Of a stretch of 64,000 bases of DNA, positions 22,901 through 32,888 are shown piece after piece. Position 1 is the stretch's first letter. The number at the start of each line of letters is the position of its first letter. The notes beneath the pieces were generated by a model. It saw nothing but the letters and a program-made list of their open reading frames with translations, searched no databases and had not been told where the DNA came from. The position numbers and the translations under genes are program-made. The DNA is from Hemicordylus capensis (taxonomy: Eukaryota; Chordata; Lepidosauria; Squamata; Cordylidae), in NCBI RefSeq assembly GCF_027244095.1, contig NC_069658.1, forward strand, positions 264,128,687-264,192,686. The letters run 5' to 3'.

Positions 22901-23435
22901 GGGTGTGGAGTAGGTCTTCCTGCTTCCCAGTCTCCGCCGCCCTGACTTCTGTCGGTGCTGGCTTCGGTTTACTCCTATTGTTCCCTCTATTGTGTATGGG
23001 TGTGTTTTTTTGTTTTTGTTCGCATCGAATCGCAGCATTCCTGCCAGGTTTAAAATCCCTTTATCAAAATTAAGGCTCTAAGGAGTGGTTTCCTACTGTT
23101 TCTGATCCAAAGCAGGGTTTTTTCAGAGTTATAGTAGCTGTCTATCAGAACGTCTATCTAGTGAATTCAAGGCAAGGTTTGAACCTGGGACCTCCTGGCT
23201 CATAGCTTCAGCCACTTTGTTTAATCAGTTCTTGGCTTATGGTTGAGATTCTGGGGTATGAGAAGGGTTATTTTGACAAGCTTTTTAGTTCGTACTTATC
23301 TCTGTTCTTAAAACAGGTGGGAAGTTCCTAGCCCTGCTGTTTGGAGAGAGAAGTTTGAATGTAGGATAGTGCAGGCTGAAAGAAACCAAAGACAAGACTT
23401 GCCCTGGGGTGCAAGGAGAAATGAGTAATGGCCTA

Positions 23436-23437
<2 letters not shown>

Positions 23438-23488
<51 letters not shown>
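23438..23488. repeat. (CA)n microsatellite
   Basis: About 25 uninterrupted CA units are present. Confidence 0.95.
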
Positions 23489-23489
<1 letters not shown>

Positions 23490-23574
23490 CCTGCAGTGTT
23501 TATCCCCACCATTGAATTACTCACAGCAAATAATAATTAACTAGAGCATCAGGGAGAGACATTTGATCCTAGTT

Positions 23575-23640
23575 CATTATTTATTTATTAATAAAATGTA
23601 TACCCCACCCAAATTTACGTCTCTGGGTGGCTTATGGAGG
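23575..23640 (-). mobile_element. LINE tail fragment, minus strand
   Basis: TTATTTATTTATTAATAAAA followed by ACCCCACCC and CTCTGGGTGGCTTA is the reverse of an L2-like 3' end (compare CCACCTAAAG at 24,826 in the forward copy). Confidence 0.45.
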
Positions 23641-24865
23641 GTCAGGACGCGGGAGATGTTTTAGATCTGTCTGTTCTGGATGGGGTTACACTCCTACTGA
23701 AATATCAGGTACCTACATAGCCTGGGAGTGCTCCTGGAACCAAAGCTCTCCCTGGTTGAGGCAGTGGCCAGGAGTGCTTTTTATCAGCTTCGGCTGATAC
23801 GTCAGCTATGTCCCTTTCTAGAGGTGAATGACCTTAAAACATGTGCTGGTAACCTCCAGACTTGATTACTGTAATGCGCTCTATGTGGGGCTTGCCTTTG
23901 TACGCAGTCTGGAAACTACAATCGATACAGAATGCAGCAGCCAGATTGGTCTCTGGGACAACACAAAAGGACCATATAACACCGGTTTTGAAAGAATTGC
24001 ACTGGCTGCTGATATGTTCCTGAGTGAAATACAAAGTGCTGGTTATCACTTATAGAGCCCTTAACAGCTTGGGTCCAGGCTGTTGAAGAGAGGGCTTATT
24101 TTGTCATAAACCCTGCTGCCTATTATCTTCCGGAGAAGTCTGGTTACAGTTGCCACCAGGGGCGTAACTATAATAGGGCAAGGGGAGACAGTTGTCTGGG
24201 GGCCCACTGCCTTGAGGGGCCCCCCAGAGGCAAGTCACATGACTGACTCCCCCAGCCACACACACACCCGGGCTTCCTTCAGTTGTATTCATCCTCTGAA
24301 ATTGATGTGAGTGTTAAGACCTGGAGCTACCAGAACAGCATGTCTTTCTCTAATACCATTAAATGACTTGCATCATCCACAATTTACAAAACCTTTTAAA
24401 AATTAATTTAGGATGATGTTCTATTGTGGCACATAGTTTATATATATTAAAAAAAATACTATGCTTTTTGTTACCACTATTCAGCCTCATTTAAGATTTC
24501 TTTACTTCATGTGCTGAGCTTCAGTGAGGGGGGGCCCATTTTAAAATCTTGTCTCTGGGCCCACTCCAACCTTGCTACACCCCTGGTTGCCACCAACTTG
24601 TTTGGTGGCGACCCAGGACTGGGCTTTCTCAGTGGCTTCCCCGGGGCTTTGGAATATGCTCCCTGCTGAAATAAGAGCATCTTCTTCTCTGTTTGTTTTC
24701 AGGAACACCCTCCTGTTCTCGCAAGCTTTTAACTAGATTTTATTTTAATCGTTTTAATTCGTTTTACTATTGTTGTGTTCCAAGCATTTTAATCTGATTA
24801 TTTAATAGCTTAAATTTTGTACACCACCTAAAGATGTACATATCAGGTGGCATAATATGTGCTAT
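23641..24865 (+). mobile_element. L2-like LINE, 3' part, interrupted by a hAT element
   Basis: Residues TSRLDYCNALYVGL at 23,852-23,893 match the conserved C-terminal stretch of L2-clade reverse-transcriptase proteins. Later pieces (WSLGQHKRTI-like, LHWLL-like, TLNSLGPGC-like, FSVASPGLWNML-like) follow the family order across frameshifts. It is split at 24,157-24,585 by a hAT insertion and ends near 24,865 with a short tail after TACACCACCTAAAG. Confidence 0.75.
24157..24585. mobile_element. Non-autonomous hAT element inside an L2-like LINE
   Basis: The 429-bp element starts CAGGGGCGTAACTATAATAG and ends CCTTGCTACACCCCTG. An exact 8-bp duplication, GTTGCCAC, flanks it (24,149-24,156 and 24,586-24,593). 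It carries no coding capacity and is a close relative, in reverse orientation, of 40,291-41,101. Confidence 0.92.
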
Positions 24866-26054
24866 TATTTTTCTACTGGAGGGATGATTTCAACATGGGA
24901 TCATTTTAAAAATGGTGCGTGCACCCCCACCCCCGGCAGTCTGAAATGACAGCCCCCATTCTGCCACGTTAAGACTCTGCCCCCTCTCTATCATCTCTTT
25001 CTGCTGTCTGTATAGAACAGAAGGTCTTGCACAGAGAAAGCTCAGTTGTCTGGGCCAATACAGACAGAGGGGTCCTTTTCACCAGGGTTAAGAGGTGGGC
25101 AGCTAGATCAAGGACTCCCTCCTGCCTTAATGACAGGAGGGACAAGATTCACATTGGCAGTAATGCTAACACAGCCGAGGCTCCTACTTAAGGAGCACTG
25201 GAAACCAACTTCAAACCCTCATCTCCAGCCCTTGTTAAGCGGGAGCCCTGGCTTGCTTTACCTGTGGTTAATATCACTTCCACATAATGTAACTGCATTT
25301 AAAGTGGGGGGAGCTTGCTCTAGAGAGAAAAGGGGCTGCAGATCGGAGAACTTGCACCCAGTCTTTTAATCAGAGTTAAGAGTCCTTTTCATTACTTCTG
25401 CACCGGCCTCCTATGGCTCCATATGCCTTTTTTTCCTTGTCAAAATATTTTTGGATTTTTCAACCAAGTATGAAATAAAATACATCTCTATGGGCCAGCA
25501 ATATTAGTGGTGGTATATGCAAAACCTTAGGTCTCACATTATTGTTAAGCATTAGAAGCACAGCACATGTGCATATATTAAATCCATTCATGCAGCTGTG
25601 TACAATGTTTGTATTTTATCATAGTCCTTGAACTCAAGTTTTCTAGGGCATATACTTTAGACTCCAAACAGTGAAAATGTGTATGTTAATGGCAGTCTTC
25701 ATTTGAAAGTGTTGCTTTCCTTCTCCCAGTACAAAGAATAATTGCTGCTTTGGTGCAAGAATTTAAGAGATGGAGCTGGAAAGCTCTGAATTAAGTTTGA
25801 ACGTCACCTCTGCCATGAAGGCCTTGGGCAAATGACTATTCTCATATGTACCTACTTTTTCAAATTGTACTTCAGAAGTTTATATCCTGCCTTTCCAATT
25901 CTGAGAAAAGCTCAAGGCAGCTTACAAAGATTAAAAGCAACAATTCAGATTCAAAATGCCCGACGGTCAAATCCAAACAATCCGGAGGGTAAAAACCAAA
26001 CCCCCTAGTCCACAGAGAAACCTATCTCAAACCCAGCAAATCCACAGGTTAAAG
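24866..26054. other. Probable intron with a LINE tail remnant
   Basis: 25,866-25,945 (TATATCCTGCCTTTCCAATT, GCTCAAGGCAGCTTACAAAG) is a reversed LINE tail remnant. No KRAB-type exon could be found between the island at 22.8 kb and the finger exon. Confidence 0.4.
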
Positions 26055-26190
26055 CAGGGTTGCACAACTTCGGTCTTCCAGCTGCTGTTGGAATACAAAT
26101 CCCATCACCCCTGACTTTTGGCCACTGTAGTTGGGAATGATGGAAGTTGTAGTCTAGCAATAGCTGGAGGGCCGGAGGTGTACAGCTCTG
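26055..26190. mobile_element. Palindromic hAT MITE, old copy
   Basis: The 136-bp hairpin starts CAGGGTTGCACAACTTCGG and ends TACAGCTCTG, with diverged ACAAATCCCATC and GGAAGTTGTAGT arm motifs. No clear duplication remains. It lies about 120 bases upstream of the finger exon of the next gene. Confidence 0.7.
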
Positions 26191-26311
26191 CCTTACAAGG
26201 ATCTTGTGAAGATTACTGAGATAATGTGCAGTGAGTATTTGAAAGCACTGCAGAAAGGCTCATTAATAGTAATGGCTGCATTTTGTCTGTTTTCTTCTTC
26301 CTGTTCAGTAG

Positions 26312-27789
26312 GTGAAAGGATGGTGAATGAGGATGAGGAGGGGGCTGCTCAGCAGGGAGGCCCCAAGGCCGCAGAAGTGCATGGAGTGCCACCAGGGAGT
26401 TGTCAGACGCCTGCTTCCCTAGATCATGAACTGAAAGGAGAAGACATCGGCGAGCCCAGTTCAGAGATGGAACCAAGAAGCTCTGTCCAAGAGCTAAACA
26501 ATGAATCTCTTCCTGTCAATGGAGGCATTGTAGGAAACGAAACTGTAGGCGTTGGTCCATCACAGACACAATATATCTGCCCTGTTTGTGGAGAATGCTT
26601 TAATGGGAGCTCCGGCCTCATTGAGCACCAAAGAATCCATACAGAAGAGAAACCGTACACATGCCCTGTGTGCGGAAAAGGCTCTCGCCAGCAAGCTGAC
26701 TTGGTTGAACACATGCAGATCCATGCAGACGAGAAGCCATATTCATGCCTGGAATGCGGGAAGAACTTCCTCTTCAGCACTGACCTTGTCGCCCACCAGA
26801 GAGTCCACACTGGAGAGAAGCCCTATATCTGTCTGGAGTGTGGGAAAGGCTTCTCCCAGAGCTCACAACTTATGTCGCATCGGAGAGTTCACACAGGAGA
26901 AAAGCCCTATGAATGTATCATCTGTGAGAAGAGCTTCAGGTCCAACTATGACCTGGTCAACCACCAGAGAAGCCACACTGGAGAGAAGCCTTATATTTGC
27001 TCCGACTGTGGGAAAAGTTTTACCCGTAGCTCACATCTTATCTCCCATCAGAGAGTCCACACGGGGGAAAGGCCCTATCCCTGCGGCATCTGTGGGAAGC
27101 GCTTCCGTGACTGCTCGCACCTTATTAGGCATCAGAGGGTCCACACTGGTGAGAAACCTTATGAGTGCTCCATTTGTGGGAAGAGCTTCCGGGTCAACTA
27201 TGACTTAGTTACCCATCAGAGAAACCATACTGGAGAAAAGCCTTATGAATGCCCTGACTGTGGCAAGGGCTTCAAGCGGAGTTCTCATCTCATTTGCCAT
27301 CAGAGAGTCCACACAGGGGAAAAGCCCTACCCCTGTGGCATCTGTGGGAAGAGTTTCAGTTATAGCTCAGACCTTATTAAGCACCAGAGAATCCATACAG
27401 GTGAGAAACCTTATGAATGCCACATCTGTGGGAAGAGCTTCCGGATCAATGCTGACCTGGTCACTCACCAGCGAATTCACACAGGAGAGAAACCCTACAC
27501 GTGTCCTGACTGTGGGAAATGCTTTGCCCGGAGCTCACGTCTTGTGTCCCATCAGAGGGTCCACGTTAAGGATGGAAGTCTTGGAACAAGCCTTTCAGAA
27601 ACTGACATATCGCCTGTAACATCGACCTGGTCCCCAGCTCCTGAGCATCCTTGGGGTCAGGAGGAGAAGGCAGCCCCGTTCCTTAAGCAGAGCAGTGACC
27701 CTGGCCTTGCAAATCCTAGTCAGTTTGTCCTCAATGATTCATCTCCATCTACCCACTTGAGTGAGTTAAAGATGGAGTGCCCTTCCTGA
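26312..27789 (+). CDS. C2H2 zinc-finger protein, 12-finger exon
   Basis: The exon begins after a pyrimidine-rich tract and tandem acceptor (TTCAGTAG; 26,309 or 26,312), in phase 1. First ATG inside the exon is 26,320, giving 489 residues; open sequence upstream of the acceptor is intron. The acidic leader ([17 protein letters not shown]) resembles leaders that follow KRAB exons in reptile ZNFs. Residues about 85-420 hold 12 consecutive fingers joined mostly by TGEKPY linkers; all have the C2H2 ligands. Finger 2 has Ser (GKGSRQ) where the core Phe is expected. Fingers 5-7, 8-10 and 11-12 form a repeating three-finger pattern. A 70-residue Ser/Pro/Glu-rich tail follows. It is likely a nuclear DNA-binding regulator. 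No intact KRAB exon was found upstream; the decayed one at 5,151 and the island at 22.4 kb are candidate leaders. AATAAA signals at about 28,594 and 30,003 could end the transcript. Confidence 0.93.
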
Positions 27790-30570
27790 TTCTTAATATG
27801 TGATTGCTGGGGGGCCAAATGGGTTGAGCCCACTGCCTGGATATGACACGCCTACGATCCAGTGACAAGAGTAGACATCCATACCAAGGATTCTCCTTTC
27901 ACTTTAATTAGGCACACTCTTTCTTATGAGATGTTAAAGAGGAGGCTTAGCAAAGCCTCAAGTTAACCAAACTCTGGAGTCTATATGAACGGTCTCTTAC
28001 ATTGTGCATATTTGAGGCAAGTGTGCGTTGGCGTGAGGTGTAGCAAAGAGGGTCCACGCCCGCAGCATGGTATTGCCAGCCATATCGAAGCTAAAAACAA
28101 CTTTGATGCTGTGTAGTTGCCATTGCTTTCCCCAAAGGACATGTAGTGTGGTGTAGGCACTGGAAATTCTTGATGCGTAATCCCTTGGTGCTTCCCTTCC
28201 CAGGGTCCTTTTGTGGGGAAGTTCACAAAGGCAGTGGTGGTGGAAACTGTTTAAAAACCAACATGAAATAGAAACAAAAACAGGATCTATAAGAATCACT
28301 TGAGAACAAGAACCATTGTGATCCAGAATTATTTGAAGGTGGGTTTTTTTTCTGTGTGTGTGTGTGTTTGCTTACTCTTTTGTTCCAAAAAGATCTGTAT
28401 GAAACAGCCACCCCTTGTTTGGTGCCTTGTGGGGAAGCCATGGCACGGAGACCAGTTGAAATCCCTAAGACAGAGACATGGTCACAGATGCTCCTCATAA
28501 GCACCGCTGTTGTTGCACGGAAGCGGCAGTTTGCGCTTGGCTGTCTTCTAGCATCTTAATCTGACTTTGGGTTTTTAAAAATTGGTATCAGTAGAATAAA
28601 TGATAGTTTGATAGTGTGGAGCTTTATGTCATTAATAAAATTATTTAATTTTTGTCGTATTCGTATTTAATTTATAGGGCATGATCCATCCCTGCATGAG
28701 CCCACATGTGAAGGGGTCCCATAAACACAACAGAGCCCTGTTTTTCTTCTCCTCCTCCTCCTCAGCGTGAAGATAGGGGCAGGTGTGCAGGCACTAGGCC
28801 TGTTAGCTCCCTTTACAGGCTCCATCTGTGCTAGATAGGCCAGCAGGCTCTTGGGCAGTGCAGAATTCAGCAGTTTCCCAATAGCCAAGCTCTGAGAGAG
28901 GTTACACCAAGAACCGAGAGAGAAGGAAATGGGCAGCATGGAGCTGGATGGCGTGCGAGTCAGAAAGTAAATGCGACCTTTTAAAAGTTCAAATAATTGT
29001 AAATTTTTTCATCAGGTTATATCTTTTCAATATCAAGTAAGAATGCAGGATTGGTGTATGACTTTCTGTGGGTTGATTTTGTGTTTTCCTCTCCCTTGAT
29101 CTAATTTCCCCTGGATGTTGTTGGTTTTTTCTACATAGTATGTATGCTTTAACCATCTAGTATTAAGATTAGGATACAACACTATCATGATATTAATTGC
29201 ATATACAAATCAGCATTATAATGTGGATGTTAAAAATTTTTCCCAAGTGAACCAGAATCTATTCAGATGTGTAAAAGCAGCCCTCCATTGGCCTCAACCA
29301 GGACAACTTCAGTTACAGCTGAATTTTAAAATGTAACATATTGACTTTTTGCAAATAATGCCCTGCCATTGTTTAAAAAACTTTCACACTGCCACCAAAG
29401 GTGGAATTGTTGGCAATAGCCAGCTGTTTTCTTATTGTAGGCCTGCTCCTGCACCTTGTAACCTTGTGCTTTTTCTTAAAAGATAATAAAATTGGTTATA
29501 AAATGTAAGATTTGAAACTGTGCACAGTTTACAGGATGGACAGATGCAGACCTGTTAACGTGAGGATCTTGCTAGGCTAGTTGTGGTAAAAAGTTGTGAT
29601 CTCTGTTATCTGAAGATCTCTTGAAGAGAAAACAATTAGATGTTAGTGGTTTGGATACAGAAGTTGGGCCCACTGCTGGCTGTGAATGAAATGCCTGTGA
29701 GCTTCACCAAGAAAAAAGACTTTTTCCTCTGTGTAAAAGGATCCAAATAGTGTTAGCTTGGTAAGAATGTGTACTTTCTCTTTAGCTTGGCCAGCTGAAT
29801 TGAAAGGAATTAATGTCTCCTTCTTATTAGTTGGAAAAAATTCTTTCAACTGTCTGGATTAGATTTACCTTAAGTTTTCTCTCTTTAATTTATCAGTTTT
29901 GTTTTTTCTTTCAACTTTTCTATCTGTATTCCTGTTTCTGTTATCCCTGTATACTTGGACTTTTCAATTTGAATTTATTGTATTCCAGTTTCTTATGATA
30001 TTCAATAAAGTTTGTTTAAAAGCTATGTCTACTGTCTGTATTTGCTGAAAGAGAGAGCTGAAGGTTTTTAGCCCGGATTTGAGATTCCATGTATTCCCAG
30101 CCCACTAGATTACACTTCCATTCTTAAAGTAGTGTTTCCCCCTTCTCAGTAAAAGCCATCATTATACAGGGCAGATTTGGTCAGTTTTAGACCTGTATGC
30201 AATCTGAATCTCCTTTTCTTTGGGAAAAGTAGCTGAGCATGTGGTTGATAGAACTATTTTAGGCATTTCTGGAGGACACCTCCATGACTCATTTCAGGCT
30301 GGTCTCTGAATGGGACAGAGACTGCCTTGATTTCTTGACAAATGATCTTCATCTTGAGCTTGACAGGAGTAATGCTGCCCTGTTGGTTTTGTTCTCTATG
30401 ATATTGTGGGTCAGGTCATTTTTTTGCCATCAGCTCCAGTTCTCACTGAGGCTGATGGGTTTTGCACTCCAGTCTATTCAGTCTGATGAGATTCCAGTCA
30501 CTGGAGATGCTGCCTCTGCCCCCGGAAGATTGTGAAGTTTAGTATATCATATACCTTATAGACCTTAAAC
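27790..30570. other. Probable 3' untranslated region and intergenic DNA
   Basis: No second gene was recognised. Candidate poly(A) signals include AATAAA near 28,594 and AATAAAG near 30,003, the latter followed by a T/G-rich stretch. Short open frames on both strands have no domain. Confidence 0.4.
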
Positions 30571-30765
30571 CAGGCCTGCTCAACTTAGTCCCCTCAGCTG
30601 TTTTTGGACTACAACTCCTGTTATCCCCAGCCACAGTGGCCAATAGCCATGGATTAATGAAAGAGACAAAAGTTTGGGTGGTATACAAGTTAAATAACTA
30701 TATAAATAAATATATAAAAGAGAGTTGTAGGCCAGCATCTTGGAGGGCTGAAGCTGAGCAGCCCT
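30571..30765. mobile_element. Palindromic hAT MITE with an internal AT-rich insertion
   Basis: Left arm CAGGCCTGCTCAACTTAG... GGACTACAACTCC and right arm GAGTTGTAGGCCAGCATC... GAGCAGCCCTG are separated by extra AT-rich sequence at about 30,652-30,720 that the other 134-136-bp copies lack. Confidence 0.75.
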
Positions 30766-30837
30766 GCAGAACCATAGACAAAGCATAAGACATCAAAATT
30801 ACAAAAGGCTTTTTGTGAAAGATAACTTCAAGGAGCA

Positions 30838-31015
30838 CTGGTCATAGATATGTAAAAAGCTGCCTTATTACTGAGCTCCAGCTCAGTATTGTCCATACTG
30901 ATTGGCAGCAGCTCTGTAGGATGTCAGACAGGAGGATTTCCTCACCCTGCCTGGAGATGCCAGAGACTGAACCCGAGACCTGCATGCAAAGCAAATGGTA
31001 GACTCCGTACCCTGG
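30838..31015 (-). mobile_element. tRNA-derived SINE, minus strand
   Basis: Reverse match to the family at 13,683, from GCTGCCTTATTACTGAGCTC to CTGCATGCAAAGCAAATGGT. Confidence 0.75.
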
Positions 31016-31179
31016 TCAAGGAGCATTGTATTCACAAACCAGGGGGTTGAGGGAGTCAAGTGAAAAGCCTACAGCAACCTAAATCTGCACTTGGATCTCT
31101 TCCCCAAATTTCTAATGAGCAAGCAAAAAATCCTAAGAGAAATACCTCAGGATTCCAATCCTCTTAATACAAAACTTGC

Positions 31180-31530
31180 TGGCTGATGTCTTGACTACTA
31201 AAGCACACAATCAAGTAACACTTCTGCACACAGTTGGACTCTCCCTGCAGCTCCATCAGTTCCCTTACATGGGTGTTTTTGTGCAACAGAGCCAGAAGGC
31301 ACTTCTCCTAGAGCACTCCTAAATTCCCAAAGCCTGATGCTGCAGCAGAAACACATCTGATGGAGCTGCAGGGGTGGTCCTTCTGTATGCACAGAGGTGC
31401 TGTTTATGCACACACCTGGGTAGTCAGGATGTCAGCCACTGTCATGTAGAGTCTTGTTTGCTGCCAACAAACAAGACTACATGACTGGCTGACGTCTTGA
31501 CTACCCAGGTGTGTGCATAAACAGCACCAA
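31180..31530. repeat. Nested palindromes
   Basis: A strong palindrome spans 31,396-31,528: the left arm begins GGTGCTGTTTATGCACACAC and the right arm ends in its complement, with TTTGCTGCCAACAAA-type turn near 31,460. Outside it, GCAGCTCCATCAG at about 31,249 pairs with CTGATGGAGCTGC at about 31,358, and GGCTGATGTCTTGACTACT at 31,182 repeats part of the inner right arm. Confidence 0.8.
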
Positions 31531-32629
31531 TTACTGGTTCTTCTTTGATCTACTGTTAATTTATATATCTGAGTCAAAGTAATCCCTTTCATGTAGATAT
31601 AAATCTTGCACCCAATCCTTACATATGAGAAGCAAGAGCAAACTTAGATAGGTAAACGGGATTAATTAACTTTACAAACTCTGCAAAACATCCTGAAACA
31701 CAAAGGTGAAGTTTCAGGTGAAGAGGTTATAGGTAAAAAGTCTTCATTTTTCTAGGTCAGAGTTGAATCCAATGAAATAAGAAAAGAAAGGGTGATTTTA
31801 TTTCACAACAAAGGCATCTTGAAAGCATATTAGAATTGATAGTATTTAGCGCCACAAAAAGGCAGAGAGGAAGCCAGGTGCCTCTCCTTTGGCCTCTCCC
31901 TTCACAACTGGTGCCACAATAGAAAAGGCCGTGTTGCTTGTGTCCACCTTCAGTACATCTGAATGCAAAGGGCCTATTGCAACCTCAGCATTTGGGCAGG
32001 TTTATATAGGGTGAGAGCTTAAGCTCTCCTGCTCCTAGGCCATTTAGGTTTTTAACAAGCATCCTCAATCAAGGCTGGAAACAAACTAGTGATGAATGGA
32101 GATGGTACTATGTAGAGGTTATATGATCAAATCTGCATTCAGAAGTCTGGCTGCCACGTTCTGAATGGTCTTCTTGCGCAGCTCCATGTATACAGTGCAT
32201 TACGGTAATCTTAGCTGGAAGCCAGGGCAAGGGATCCTACTTTTGGTCTCCAGATGTTGGATTGCGGCTCCCTCCCATAGTTCCCAGCTACAAATGGAGT
32301 CCTGGAGAATTTAGCGACTTGATATATAATTGTGAAAAATACGGGGGGGGGAGAATATATGGTGGGGGAAGCAGCTTCTGTGAGGGTAGGAAGAAATTCT
32401 ACTATTTGCTTGACAAAACTATTGCTGATTGAGGCTGAGCGCATATATATAGATGAGCCCCAAAGCTTCCCCTAACCAGTAATATCCTCCTAATCTTCAA
32501 CTGGGCCCTGGGCCTCTCTGCCTAAAGCAAGAATGATCCGTAAGATCAAGGAGGGAAAGGACCGACTGCAACCGTCTGGCAAAAGCTCTTGAGAGTCGTT
32601 TCCTGGTCGGATTGCTGCTATACTAACTG
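31531..32629. other. Unresolved, partly LINE-derived
   Basis: 31,900-32,240 contains phrases typical of squamate LINE 3' regions in reverse or forward sense (CTGGCTGCCACGTTCTGAAT, TACAGTGCATTACGGTAATC), but no protein match was recognised and the borders are unknown. Confidence 0.35.
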
Positions 32630-32854
32630 GGCAAAGAGGCACCTTTTACCATGGTGATTCTCTTTATTTAGCAGGGGGAGAGTAACTGACCCTATCCACC
32701 CCCAGCACAGTACCTCCAGTGACTGTTGCTGGTGTCTATCTTATGTTTCTTTTAGATTGTGAGCCCTCTGGGGACAGGGATCCATCTTCATTTATTATTT
32801 CTCTGTGTAAACTGCCCTGAGCCATTTTTGGAAGGGCGGTATAGAAATCAAATT

Positions 32855-32887
<33 letters not shown>
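32630..32887 (+). mobile_element. L2-like LINE 3' end with (AAC)n tail
   Basis: Near-identical to 9,453-9,710 through GGAAGGGCGGTATAGAAATC, then an (AAC)n run at about 32,848-32,887. The R4-like LINE follows immediately, so it probably inserted into or beside the AAC tract. Confidence 0.7.

Positions 32888-32888
<1 letters not shown>

Noticed and set aside
26206-26311. Amino-terminal extension of the 12-finger frame
   Set aside because: It lies upstream of a strong acceptor tract and starts at a non-ATG codon; judged intron.
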